Source of the DNA: Butyrivibrio sp.
GTDB lineage: Bacteria; Bacillota; Clostridia; Lachnospirales; Lachnospiraceae
Assembly (NCBI GenBank): GCA_024697425.1
Contig: JAILFT010000086.1
Location: 1 to 33,398, forward strand
DNA length: 33,398 nucleotides
Direction: 5' to 3'
Positions 25,404-33,398 of the stretch are shown piece after piece (the stretch's first letter is position 1; each line of letters begins with the position of its first letter). The position numbers were made by a program, and so were the translations under genes. Below the pieces are notes generated by a model that made no database searches, had not been told where the DNA came from, and was given only the letters and a program-made list of their open reading frames with translations.

Positions 25404-25432
25404 TTAATAAGAGTTAAAGAAAGTACATTCAA
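25404..25432 (-). promoter_or_regulatory. possible promoter for the kinase-regulator pair
   Basis: On the minus strand TTGAAT (25432-25427) and TATTAA (25409-25404) are spaced by 17 bases, each 4 of 6 to consensus, giving a leader of roughly 60 bases. The region is very A/T-rich, so chance matches are likely. Confidence 0.3.
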
Positions 25433-25448
25433 CCAAATATTAAGAAAA

Positions 25449-25486
25449 TATAAACTGTTCTCATAACAAACACACCGCAACGCGGT
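25449..25486 (+). promoter_or_regulatory. possible promoter and operator elements upstream of the sugar SBP
   Basis: TATAAA (25449-25454) could be a -10 with no good -35, as expected of an activator-dependent promoter. A TGTT-N5-AACA palindrome (25456-25468) overlaps the expected start site, and ACCGC-N3-GCGGT (25474-25486) lies just upstream of the RBS GAGGGAGG. Either could bind a regulator or fold in the mRNA; assignment is speculative. Confidence 0.3.
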
Positions 25487-25508
25487 TCTACAAAGAGGGA
25501 GGTTACAC

Positions 25509-26888
25509 ATGAAAAAGAGATTCTTAAGCTCTTTGCTTGCCATGACCATGGTTGTAGCAAGTATCACAGCATGCGGAAGCGCTGCAGAGCAGGCACCCGC
25601 AGCAGAAGTTCAGACAGAAACACAGACAGAGGCAGCTCCTGCAGCTGAGCCTGCACAGGCAGAAGCACCTGCAGCAGAAGAGACAGCATCCGATGAGCCT
25701 GTAACACTTAAGTGGGCACTCTGGGATGTATCAAGCACAGTATATTATCAGCCTCTTATCGATGCTTACACAGCAGCACACCCCAATGTAACAATTGAGA
25801 TGGTTGACCTTGGATCAACAGATTACAGCACAGTTCTCGGCACACAGCTCTCAGGAGCAGGCTCCGACTTCGATGTTGTAACAATCAAGGATGTTCCCGG
25901 ATACGTATCACTGGTAAACAAGGGTGTTCTTGAGCCCCTCAACGATCGTATCGCAGCTGACGGCGTAGATCTTTCACTCTACAACGGTGTTACAGATCAG
26001 GTTACTATCGACGGAAACCTCTACGAGCTTCCTTTCAGATCAGATATCTGGGTTCTCTTCTATAATAAAGACATCTTTGATAAGGCAGGCGTTGCTTACC
26101 CTACAAACGACATGACATGGGAAGAGTACGACAAGCTTGCAAGAAGCGTAACAGATACAACACCCGGTGCTGAGGTTTACGGATCTCACTACCACACATG
26201 GAGATCAACAATCCAGCTCGACGGTATTCTTGATGGCAAGCACACTATCGTTGATGGCGAGTACGAATTCACAAAGCCTTACTACGAGATGGTTCTTAAT
26301 CAGCAGAAAGACGGTGTATGCATGGATTATGCAACACTTAAGACACAGGGACTTCACTACTCAGCAGCATTTGCTCAGGGTAACGTAGCTACAATGAACA
26401 TGGGATCATGGTTCATCGCAACACTTATCCAGAAGATCAAAGACGGTGAGTACACAGACTGCACAAACTGGGGTATTGTTAAGTATCCTCACGCTGATGG
26501 TGTTGAGGCAGGATCAACTCTTTCAACAATCACAGCTCTTGCAGTTCCTACATCAGCTCCTAACAAGGATGCAGCTTGGGATTTCGTTAAGTTTGTAAGC
26601 GGCGCTGAGGGTGCAGAGGTTATGGCTTCTACAGGTAACATCCCTGCAATGACAAACAAGACTATCGTTGACATCATCGCATCAATGGATGGCTTCCCAA
26701 CAGATGAAGCTTCCAAGGAAGCTCTTATGACAAGCCACACATATCTTGAGATGCCTGCTAACGACAAGTCATCTGAGATCGAGACAGTTCTCAACGAGCA
26801 GCACGACCTTATCATGAACGAGGAAGTAAGCGTTGATGATGCTATCGCAGCAATGAACGAAGGTGTTCAGGCAGTTCTTGCTCAGTAA
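25509..26888 (+). CDS. sugar ABC transporter substrate-binding lipoprotein (SBP family 1)
   Basis: A 459-residue lipoprotein with lipobox ITAC (C22) and an Ala/Glu/Thr/Pro-rich linker (about 23-65) tethering the binding domain to the membrane. The mature domain shows TLKWALWDVS at its start, DFDVVTIKDVPGY, YELPFRSDIWVLFYNKDIF and TWEEYDKLAR, all typical of CUT1 binding proteins. Two permease genes follow; the ATPase is not in the window and may be a shared MsmK-type protein encoded elsewhere. Threonine codons are nearly all ACA, a bias shared with fba and weaker in its neighbours, implying high expression. A terminator hairpin directly after the gene would reduce read-through to the permeases. 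Confidence 0.93.
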   Translation: MKKRFLSSLLAMTMVVASITACGSAAEQAPAAEVQTETQTEAAPAAEPAQAEAPAAEETASDEPVTLKWALWDVSSTVYYQPLIDAYTAAHPNVTIEMVDLGSTDYSTVLGTQLSGAGSDFDVVTIKDVPGYVSLVNKGVLEPLNDRIAADGVDLSLYNGVTDQVTIDGNLYELPFRSDIWVLFYNKDIFDKAGVAYPTNDMTWEEYDKLARSVTDTTPGAEVYGSHYHTWRSTIQLDGILDGKHTIVDGEYEFTKPYYEMVLNQQKDGVCMDYATLKTQGLHYSAAFAQGNVATMNMGSWFIATLIQKIKDGEYTDCTNWGIVKYPHADGVEAGSTLSTITALAVPTSAPNKDAAWDFVKFVSGAEGAEVMASTGNIPAMTNKTIVDIIASMDGFPTDEASKEALMTSHTYLEMPANDKSSEIETVLNEQHDLIMNEEVSVDDAIAAMNEGVQAVLAQ

Positions 26889-26914
26889 TAAATAAAGCAG
26901 ATACTAAAATGAAG

Positions 26915-26958
26915 GAGCACTTGAATTTCAGGAAAGCCCTAATTCAAGTGCTCTTTTT
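26915..26958 (+). terminator. intra-operon terminator/attenuator between SBP and permease genes
   Basis: A perfect 13-bp stem (26915-26927 with 26941-26953) encloses a 13-base loop and is followed by T5. It starts 27 bases after the SBP stop and ends before the permease RBS, a position commonly used to keep binding protein mRNA in excess over permease mRNA. Confidence 0.88.
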
Positions 26959-26986
26959 AGGAAAAAAAGAAAATGAGGAAACACAC

Positions 26987-27910
26987 ATGGCTGCAGAACT
27001 AACTGCTATGGAACAGAATATGAAGAGGCGTCAGAGAAAAAGAAATATGGTGGCCTACTCATTTATCGCGCCGAACTTTATAGGGTTTGCAGTATTTACC
27101 CTTGGACCTATAATCCTGGCCCTGCTTATGTCTTTTGCCGAGTGGGACGGAAGTAATGCGATGAAGTTTGTTGGCCTTAGCAACTTCACGCAGATCTTTG
27201 CAGATGACAGATTTACATCTGCTCTTAAAAATACAATCATTTACAGTATATTTACAGTGCCCATAACTCTGGTCATGGCGCTGGCACTTGCTATTCTTCT
27301 AAACCAGAAGATAAAGGGAAAGAGCTTTTTCAGAACTGTTGCCTTCTTCCCTTATGTTGCTTCACTGGTTGCTGTTGCCGCTGTCTGGAACATGCTCTTT
27401 ACACCGGCTAAGGGCGGTATCGTGAATCAGCTCCTTATGAATGTATTTCATGCACAGCCTCTTAAGTGGGCTGCGTCATCAAGTACTGTAATGTTGACAA
27501 TTATCATGTTCTCCGTATGGAAGAACATGGGTTATTATATGGTTATTTATCTGGCGGGACTTCAGGGAATAAGCGAAGACCTCTATGAAGCCGCGTCCCT
27601 GGACGGAGCAAATGCATGGCAGAAATTCAGGCACATCACTGTTCCTCAGCTCAAGCCCACCACATTCTTTGTAACTATCATGCTTACTATCAACTGCTTC
27701 AAGGTATATGACATTGTTTATATGCTGGCAGGAGGCTCAAACGGTGTTGTTAATAAGAGCGCTATCGTTCTTGTTTACTACATCTACGAGGAGGCTTTCA
27801 GAAACTGGAAGCTGGGAAGAGCTTCTGCATCAGCACTGGTGCTCTTTGCCATAGTTCTTGTTGTTACACTCATCCAGTTCAGGGGTGAGAAGAATTACGC
27901 TAACGACTGA
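26987..27910 (+). CDS. sugar ABC transporter permease (MalF-type)
   Basis: A 307-residue inner-membrane permease of the CUT1 class with about six membrane segments; the first follows a short Lys/Arg-rich cytoplasmic N-terminus. The EAA loop that docks the ATPase reads EAASLDGANAWQKF, beginning at E201. The start is placed at 26987, preceded by a GAGG element; the upstream in-frame ATG at 26909 would place the first residues inside the terminator hairpin and is rejected. It is 15 bases before the second permease gene and forms a heterodimer with it. Substrate is inferred from downstream enzymes to be an acidic oligosaccharide. Confidence 0.93.
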   Translation: MAAELTAMEQNMKRRQRKRNMVAYSFIAPNFIGFAVFTLGPIILALLMSFAEWDGSNAMKFVGLSNFTQIFADDRFTSALKNTIIYSIFTVPITLVMALALAILLNQKIKGKSFFRTVAFFPYVASLVAVAAVWNMLFTPAKGGIVNQLLMNVFHAQPLKWAASSSTVMLTIIMFSVWKNMGYYMVIYLAGLQGISEDLYEAASLDGANAWQKFRHITVPQLKPTTFFVTIMLTINCFKVYDIVYMLAGGSNGVVNKSAIVLVYYIYEEAFRNWKLGRASASALVLFAIVLVVTLIQFRGEKNYAND

Positions 27911-27925
27911 CGGGGAGGAATAATC

Positions 27926-28762
27926 GTGAAGAGCAAAAAGAATAATCGCATAATCGGAAATATCATAATATATGCGCTGCTTATCCTGCTGGCACTGATG
28001 ATGCTCGTGCCGTTTTTGTGGATGATCTCCGCATCGCTTAAATTCAACAAGGACGTATTCGTAATTCCCTTCGAGTGGATACCAAAGGCGCCCAGATGGC
28101 AGAACTACATTGACATCTGGACCAAGATCCCTCTTGCAAAGTTTACATTAAATACAGCAAAGCTCACTCTTATCGTTACACTGCTTCAGCTGTTCACTTC
28201 AAGCTTTGCAGCCTACGCATTTGCGAAACTGGAGTTTAAGGGAAGAGATCTTTTGTTCCTTGCATATGTAGCAACCATCGCAGTTCCATGGCAGGTTTAC
28301 ATGGTTCCTCAGTTCATGTTCATGAGAAACCTCGGTCTTGCTGATACGCACCTTGCCATCATCATACTTCAGGCTTTCTCAGCCTTCGGAGTGTTCCTGA
28401 TGAGGCAGTTCTATGAGGGAATCCCGGATTCACTATGCGAAGCAGCCAGGATCGACGGTATGAGCGAGTACGAGATCTACGCCAAGATCATGCTCCCGCT
28501 TTCAAAGCCGGCACTTTCAACATTGATCATCTTTACCTTCGTTAACACCTGGAACGACTTCCTTGGACCACTCATTTACCTGACCACTGAGTCCAAGAAG
28601 ACATTACAGATCGGACTGAAGATGTTCATTTCACAGTATTCCGCTGAATATGGTCTTATCATGGCAGCATCTGTGTTATCATTAATACCGGTATTTATCG
28701 TGTTTATTTCACTTCAGAAGTACTTCGTTGCCGGGATCACAACCGGTGCAGTAAAGGGATGA
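27926..28762 (+). CDS. sugar ABC transporter permease (MalG-type)
   Basis: A 278-residue permease starting at GTG, preceded by GGGGAGGA. Six membrane segments are predicted, the first at about residues 12-34. The EAA loop reads EAARIDGMSEYEIY from E172, and the C-terminus ends with FVAGITTGAVKG, a standard ending for MalG-type CUT1 permeases. Partner of the preceding permease; the next gene starts 4 bases after its stop, so translation of the enzyme gene may be coupled. Confidence 0.94.
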   Translation: MKSKKNNRIIGNIIIYALLILLALMMLVPFLWMISASLKFNKDVFVIPFEWIPKAPRWQNYIDIWTKIPLAKFTLNTAKLTLIVTLLQLFTSSFAAYAFAKLEFKGRDLLFLAYVATIAVPWQVYMVPQFMFMRNLGLADTHLAIIILQAFSAFGVFLMRQFYEGIPDSLCEAARIDGMSEYEIYAKIMLPLSKPALSTLIIFTFVNTWNDFLGPLIYLTTESKKTLQIGLKMFISQYSAEYGLIMAASVLSLIPVFIVFISLQKYFVAGITTGAVKG

Positions 28763-28766
28763 TCAG

Positions 28767-30680
28767 ATGGTAAAAGAGATTTCTCAAAGGCATCTAGTAT
28801 ACGACTACTTTCAGAAAACGCGCTCATTGTGCGCGTTTTCTTTGTGTCCCGATATCTCGCAGAGGAAGATTTATGAGACGCTTCCGGCAGACCTTAAGGA
28901 GAAGCTTATTAATGAGGGCAAAAGAGCTGATAATGAGCCCTGGTCAGTTATCCTTCTGTCAGACTACCTGGAATTTTCAAAAAACGGAAACAGGGTAAGG
29001 TTTGAGGAACTGTATTTTTCCAGAAGGAGAAAGCTCTGCAGCCTTGTAATGGCTGAGCTTGTTGAGAACAAAGGTCAGTTTCTGCCAGATATCCTTGATG
29101 GAATTTACCTCATACTGTCAGAGAGTTCCTGGTGCCTTCCTGCCCACAACACACACGTCAGAGACCAGAAGCAGCAGGAGATGCCCGACGTTCTGCACCC
29201 CGTAATCGATCTGTTTGCCGCAGAAACGGGAGCACTTATTGCACTTGCGGAATATCTTTTAAGGCCTGCCCTCGGGGAAAAGAGCTCCGGTATTAGTGAC
29301 GTCATCGATAGGACTTTGCAGGAGCGGATATTCATCCCCTACACCACGGAGCATTTCTGGTGGATGGGTGACGGCAAGCAGCCGATGTGCAACTGGACTC
29401 CCTGGATCGTTCAGAACGTGCTGATCAGCTCTCTTACAAGACCGGCAGGTTTTTTTGAGGAAAAAGAGCTGACGAAATATCTTGAGAGTGCTGCCATATC
29501 ACTGGATTTCTTCCTTGATGAATACGGTGATGACGGGTGCTGCAACGAGGGAGCGCAGTACTACTCCCATGCGGGGCTGTGCCTGTTCGGCGCGCTGTAC
29601 CTTATGGCTGATGCCCTTAAGGGAAGCGGATTTGAAGAGATATTCAAAGAGCCTCTTATAAAGAACATTGCAAGTTACATTGTGAGGATGAATGTAACCG
29701 ACAACATATACGTAAACTTTGCGGACTGCGCAGCTGTGTGTCCCAGAAGAACCTCAAGGGAGTTTCTGTTTGGAAAATTCTGCGGAGATGAGGTACTCTC
29801 CTCTTTTGCAGCTGCAGATTTCAGGAGGGCTGATGAGGACGACAAGATCCTCACGGGAGAGATAAATCTCTTTTACCATCTTATTCAGGCCTTCTGCTAT
29901 GAAGAGATGATGGGGTATCCGGAGAGTGAGAGCCTTTGCGACGATGTTTTCTTTGAGAGTACAGGGCTCATGGTGAGCAGGGATGGGACATACCTCCTGG
30001 CTGCCAAAGCAGGGAACAACGCCGACAGCCACAACCACAACGATGTAGGGTCATTTACCGTCTATAAAAACGGAAAGCCCCTTATCATCGATCTCGGAGT
30101 CGGAACCTATACCAGGGAGACGTTTTCCGACAGGCGCTATGAGATATGGACCATGCAGTCCCAGTTCCACAATGTGCCTTTGTTCATAAAAGACAAGAAT
30201 ATGGAATATAGCAGCATAGGAAACTCTGCTGAAAATGATTATCATGACTCTGGGATCATAATGCAGAAAGACGGAAACCAATATGCGGCGGCAGATGTGA
30301 AATGCAGCCTTGATGGAGATTGCATATTGTCAATGGATATCGCTGGCGCCTATGAGGGCGATGAAGTCCGCAGCTACCGCAGGGATGTCATCCACAAAAA
30401 GGGAAGCGGTATTGAGGTTTTGGATGAGTATGACGGAAGTGCGACAGCTCTTTTGACACTGATGACTTATGAGAGGCCGGTGGTAGAGTCTTCTGCTTCA
30501 GGAGAAAGCGTTATCGCAATAGGAGGCCTTGGCCGGGTAAGCGTAACGGGAGGAGACGTCGCTGAGATCCAGACGTATCCCATTACCGATGAGAGGCTTG
30601 GCATATCCTGGAAGCACGAAGTGTACAGGGTGCTGATAAAGATGGACGATTCAGGTAAGACAGATATAAAGATCAGTTAA
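28767..30680 (+). CDS. heparinase II/III-like protein, predicted cytoplasmic polysaccharide lyase
   Basis: The 637-residue protein has an N-terminal alpha-toroid (about 1-370) with YLEFSKNGNR and DGCCNEGAQYYSHA (Y265/Y266, H268), and a C-terminal beta-sandwich starting near SHNHNDVGSF (H422, H424, D426). These elements match the heparinase II/III fold, in which Tyr and His residues carry out beta-elimination of uronate-containing chains. No signal peptide is present, so it probably acts on imported oligosaccharides, making unsaturated ends for the next gene product. It begins 4 bases after the permease stop with only a weak RBS. Codons 16-25 contain a perfect terminator-like hairpin. Heparin itself is not implied as substrate. 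Confidence 0.87.
   Translation: MVKEISQRHLVYDYFQKTRSLCAFSLCPDISQRKIYETLPADLKEKLINEGKRADNEPWSVILLSDYLEFSKNGNRVRFEELYFSRRRKLCSLVMAELVENKGQFLPDILDGIYLILSESSWCLPAHNTHVRDQKQQEMPDVLHPVIDLFAAETGALIALAEYLLRPALGEKSSGISDVIDRTLQERIFIPYTTEHFWWMGDGKQPMCNWTPWIVQNVLISSLTRPAGFFEEKELTKYLESAAISLDFFLDEYGDDGCCNEGAQYYSHAGLCLFGALYLMADALKGSGFEEIFKEPLIKNIASYIVRMNVTDNIYVNFADCAAVCPRRTSREFLFGKFCGDEVLSSFAAADFRRADEDDKILTGEINLFYHLIQAFCYEEMMGYPESESLCDDVFFESTGLMVSRDGTYLLAAKAGNNADSHNHNDVGSFTVYKNGKPLIIDLGVGTYTRETFSDRRYEIWTMQSQFHNVPLFIKDKNMEYSSIGNSAENDYHDSGIIMQKDGNQYAAADVKCSLDGDCILSMDIAGAYEGDEVRSYRRDVIHKKGSGIEVLDEYDGSATALLTLMTYERPVVESSASGESVIAIGGLGRVSVTGGDVAEIQTYPITDERLGISWKHEVYRVLIKMDDSGKTDIKIS
28814..28843 (+). other. terminator-like hairpin inside the heparinase-like coding region
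   Basis: A perfect 10-bp stem (28814-28823 with 28831-28840) with a 7-base loop is followed by TTT, with four A/T pairs at its base. It lies about 47 bases into the coding sequence and could act as an attenuator when translation is poor. Confidence 0.45.
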
Positions 30681-30701
30681 AGACAAACGGAGGAAATGAA
30701 G

Positions 30702-31841
30702 ATGAGAGCTCTGACAGAAAAAGAGAGCGCATGGGTCCTTGATACCCTTAAAAAGATAGAAGAAAAAATGGTTCCTGTTACAAAGAGAAACATAGGCAGG
30801 ATCCCATATACTACTGAAAACGGCAGGTTTGATGACAAGAGTGTAACAGACCCCTGCTGGTGGACCAACGGATTCTGGGGAGGCGAGATGTGGCAGCTCT
30901 TTGCCCTGACAGGAAATGAGATGTTCAGGCAGGAGGCCATAGGCGTTGAGGAGAAACTGGATAAGAACCTTATGACAACAGAGGGGCTGGACCACGACAA
31001 TGGCTTTAAGTGGCTTCCCACTTCTGTTATCAGATACAAGCAGGAGAAGAACAAGGAGTCTCTCAACAGGGCGATGCTGGCTGCAAACAACATGGCCGGA
31101 AGGTTTAACCTTGCAGGAAACTTTATCAGAGCTTGGAACAACTGGGACAACGTGGACAGAAGAGGATATGCCATAATCGACTGCATGATGAACCTGCCAC
31201 TTCTGTACTGGGCATCTGAAGAGACCACGGACCCCAGATTTAAGATGATCGCTGTTGCGCATGCAGATACGGCCATGAGAGAGTTCGTCAGAGAGGACGG
31301 ATCGGTAAATCACATCGTTGTCTTTGACCCCTTCACAGGCAGGATGACTGAAACCCTCGGAGGACAGGGATACGGAGTGGGCTCCTCCTGGACCAGAGGC
31401 CAGAGCTGGGGAATCTACGGTTTTGCGCTCTCTGCCCAATACACCGGGGAAAAGAAATATCTGGAGACTGCTGAGAAGATCGCGGACTACGTTCTTTCCG
31501 ATATGCCGGAAAGCTACCTTGTGCCTATCGACTACAGACAGCCAAAAGATGTCGATCTCGAAGATTCAACGGCCGCAGCAATTACAGCATCCGGACTTAT
31601 CGAGCTGGCTAAACAGCTTGAGGATGAGAGTAAGGCGGATAAGTACCTTGACGCTGCGCTTAAACTCCTTATGACTCTGGATGAGAAGCGCTGCAGCTGG
31701 GGACTTGATACCGACAATATTCTTAATAACTGCGCCGTCGACTATCACGGCGATGGCCACAATATGTCAATAATCTACGGCGACTACTACTTTATAGAAG
31801 CACTTATGAAACTGGCAGGTAAGGCGCTGAGGATTTTCTAA
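30702..31841 (+). CDS. GH88-type unsaturated glucuronyl hydrolase
   Basis: The 379-residue cytoplasmic protein has the (alpha/alpha)6 barrel pattern of GH88/GH105. Numbered from 30696, DHDNGF contributes D101 and IIDCMMN contributes D162, matching the two key aspartates of Bacillus unsaturated glucuronyl hydrolase (D88 and D149). WTRGQSWGIYGFA and a C-terminal YGDYYFIEAL are also typical. These enzymes hydrate the double bond of the 4,5-unsaturated uronic acid left by lyases, releasing it from the oligosaccharide. Start taken at 30702: the CGGAGGA RBS (30688-30694) is 7 bases upstream, whereas the ATG at 30696 is only 1 base away. GH88 is favoured over GH105 by the lyase neighbour, not proved. 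Confidence 0.9.
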   Translation: MRALTEKESAWVLDTLKKIEEKMVPVTKRNIGRIPYTTENGRFDDKSVTDPCWWTNGFWGGEMWQLFALTGNEMFRQEAIGVEEKLDKNLMTTEGLDHDNGFKWLPTSVIRYKQEKNKESLNRAMLAANNMAGRFNLAGNFIRAWNNWDNVDRRGYAIIDCMMNLPLLYWASEETTDPRFKMIAVAHADTAMREFVREDGSVNHIVVFDPFTGRMTETLGGQGYGVGSSWTRGQSWGIYGFALSAQYTGEKKYLETAEKIADYVLSDMPESYLVPIDYRQPKDVDLEDSTAAAITASGLIELAKQLEDESKADKYLDAALKLLMTLDEKRCSWGLDTDNILNNCAVDYHGDGHNMSIIYGDYYFIEALMKLAGKALRIF

Positions 31842-31858
31842 AGCACGGGAGAGAGAAC

Positions 31859-33398
31859 ATGGTATTTACACCTACACATACTGATTTTGATCTGAGCCCC
31901 TATACCGGGCTTACAAGGGAGAACTGGATAGAAGCTGCTGAGTATCTTTTATCCGGAGTCTTCAATAATCTGAAATCCATAGATGATCCTGTTGTCATGC
32001 CAAGGTATGAGACAAAGATCACATATCCTCAGCCGGATCATCCGCAGTGGCGCTATAAGGCCGAGATCTTTGAGGGACTGGCCAGATCTTTTTTCATAGC
32101 AGCGCCTCTTGTGCATATCAAGCCGGACCTCGAGCTTAATGGAATAAATGTCAGGGACTACTATGCCAAACAGGTCCTTGCGGCTGTAACTCCCGGAGAG
32201 CCTAACTATGTCCTGAATTATACTGACATGAAGAGCACGGACGAGAGCGGGAATCTGTTTGCTGCATATCAGCAGACAGTGGAGACTGCAGCCCTTGTCA
32301 TCTGTCTGTGGATGTCTGCAGAGGAGATCTGGGATAAGTACAGCAGGGATGAGAAGGACAGGATCGCAGCTTTTCTTTCTGACTTTGCGCATGCCAATAC
32401 GGTGCCCCAGAACTGGAGGCTCTTTAACATGCTGGACATGGCCTTCCTTTATATGAACGGGTATGAGATCGACGAGGATATCATGAGGGATCATGCCCAA
32501 AACATTCTGCATTATTATGTTGGAAATGGCTGGTACAGGGACGGTCATTCTTTTGACTACTACTCCTGCTGGGCCTTTAACATGTACACAGCCATCTGGA
32601 ACAACTGGTATGGCTATGAAAAAGAGCCTTACATAGCAGCGAGATTTGAAGAGAATTCAAATGAACTCATGAAGACCTATCCCTATTTCTTTGACAGGGA
32701 CGGCTTCACAAACATGTGGGGCAGGAGCGGTATCTACAGAAACGCAGCCACCAGCGCCATGGACGGAAATCTGATGATGAGAAATTCAAGCGTGGACCCG
32801 GGACTTGCAAGGCGCATCTGCTCAGGCTCGCTTCTTCAGTTCTTCACAAGGGATGATTTTCTGTGGGAGGGAGTTCCGACCCTTGGCTTCTATGGACCGT
32901 TTTCACCGCTTCTTCAGAGCTATTCATGTGCCGAATCACCCTTCTGGCTGGCTAAGGCTCTTTTGTGCCTGCACCTTCCCGAGGATCATCCGTTCTGGAC
33001 TGCGAAGGAAAACGGCGGGATCTGGGATGAGCTAAAAGAGAATGAAACAAAGGTCTGGACTCTTGACGGTCCGGGACTATGCATGGCAAACCATCAGGCC
33101 AACGGGATCACGGAGCTTAGGAGCGGCAAGATTGTTAAGCACAAAGACGATGAGCATGGCATGAATAATTACTCCAAGCTTGTCTTTAACACCAAGTTCC
33201 CATGGGAGGCTACCGTGGACAGAGCGGTTGAATCCCAGCAGTATGTGGTCCGCTACACGGATGAAGACATTGCTATTCGTGGAAACGTCACCTACTGGGC
33301 AGGGGAAAAGGACGACGTCCTCTACAGGAGGCAGTTCTTTGACTATGAGATGGAGACCGAGTGCCACTGGCGTACAGCAATCGACCTTGCGGACTTTG
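31859..33398 (+). CDS. DUF2264 family protein (3' end outside window)
   Basis: The frame is open from the ATG at 31859 to the window edge, giving 513 complete codons without a stop. The sequence shows the DUF2264 pattern: an early LTRENWIEAAEYLL helix, PDHPQWRYKAEIFEGLARSF, VPQNWRLFN, GNGWYRDGHSFDYYS, and FTNMWGRSGIYR. The helical repeat character suggests an (alpha/alpha)n toroid followed by beta-sandwich, similar to lyase and hydrolase scaffolds, but no activity is established from sequence. No signal peptide. It is 17 bases after the GH88-type gene with a GGGAGAGAG RBS, so it belongs to the same operon and probably acts on the same imported acidic glycan. Confidence 0.85.
   Translation, partial: MVFTPTHTDFDLSPYTGLTRENWIEAAEYLLSGVFNNLKSIDDPVVMPRYETKITYPQPDHPQWRYKAEIFEGLARSFFIAAPLVHIKPDLELNGINVRDYYAKQVLAAVTPGEPNYVLNYTDMKSTDESGNLFAAYQQTVETAALVICLWMSAEEIWDKYSRDEKDRIAAFLSDFAHANTVPQNWRLFNMLDMAFLYMNGYEIDEDIMRDHAQNILHYYVGNGWYRDGHSFDYYSCWAFNMYTAIWNNWYGYEKEPYIAARFEENSNELMKTYPYFFDRDGFTNMWGRSGIYRNAATSAMDGNLMMRNSSVDPGLARRICSGSLLQFFTRDDFLWEGVPTLGFYGPFSPLLQSYSCAESPFWLAKALLCLHLPEDHPFWTAKENGGIWDELKENETKVWTLDGPGLCMANHQANGITELRSGKIVKHKDDEHGMNNYSKLVFNTKFPWEATVDRAVESQQYVVRYTDEDIAIRGNVTYWAGEKDDVLYRRQFFDYEMETECHWRTAIDLADF

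Noticed and set aside
26909-26986. N-terminal extension of the first permease from an ATG at 26909
   Set aside because: It would encode residues from inside a perfect terminator hairpin, and a properly spaced RBS supports 26987.
30651-31439. 262-codon minus-strand open frame
   Set aside because: It lies fully opposite the GH88-type gene, has no recognisable motif or RBS, and is a shadow of its codon pattern.
1-33398. CRISPR arrays, tRNA or rRNA genes, insertion sequences
   Set aside because: No regularly spaced direct repeats, cloverleaf sequences, rRNA segments or transposase motifs were found on either strand.

Overview
The window looks like a chromosomal segment of a low-to-moderate GC, anaerobic, motile Firmicute, most likely Lachnospiraceae and Butyrivibrio-like. 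This rests on gene content (class II aldolase next to a GreA-type factor, a flavodiiron protein, YesM/YesN-type regulators beside a CUT1 sugar importer, a large Ig-like surface protein, a chemoreceptor) and on Gram-positive lipoprotein signals. The genus is an inference; there is no rRNA to confirm it.

Layout. (1) 1-717: 3' part of a class II fructose-bisphosphate aldolase, closed by a strong terminator. (2) 746-10431: seven closely spaced plus-strand genes that look like one operon: greA-type factor, flavin reductase-like protein, secreted solute-binding protein (SBP), hybrid histidine kinase, flavodiiron protein, secreted DUF5722 glycosidase-like protein and a CbbX/SpoVK-type AAA+ ATPase, ending at a terminator near 10550. 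(3) 10776-14686: a peptide-type SBP followed 14 bases later by a chemoreceptor. (4) 15012-22034: a 2340-residue secreted Ig-like multidomain protein, preceded by a good promoter and a terminator-bearing leader. (5) 22085-22319: remnants of two minus-strand genes. (6) 22316-25335 (minus): YesN/YesM two-component system, divergent from (7) 25509 to the window end (plus): sugar SBP, two ABC permeases, heparinase II/III-like protein, GH88-like hydrolase and a DUF2264 protein that runs off the end.

How they work together. Region 6-7 is a coherent carbohydrate-uptake locus. The sensor pair probably controls import of an acidic oligosaccharide. Cytoplasmic enzymes (no signal peptides) then cleave it by lyase chemistry and remove the unsaturated uronic acid. 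The sensory theme repeats: three SBPs each sit beside a different sensor type (hybrid kinase, chemoreceptor, YesM kinase), and only the last comes with permeases.

Most unusual observation: the SBP at 10776-12605 is circularly permuted. The segment that normally forms the C-terminus of OppA-type proteins lies at the N-terminus, directly after the lipoprotein signal and a linker, and the protein stops exactly where that segment should begin. Its partner is a chemoreceptor, not a transporter. Other points worth a look are the leader or small RNA before the giant gene, the gene remnants at 22.1-22.3 kb, and a terminator-like hairpin inside the heparinase-like coding region.
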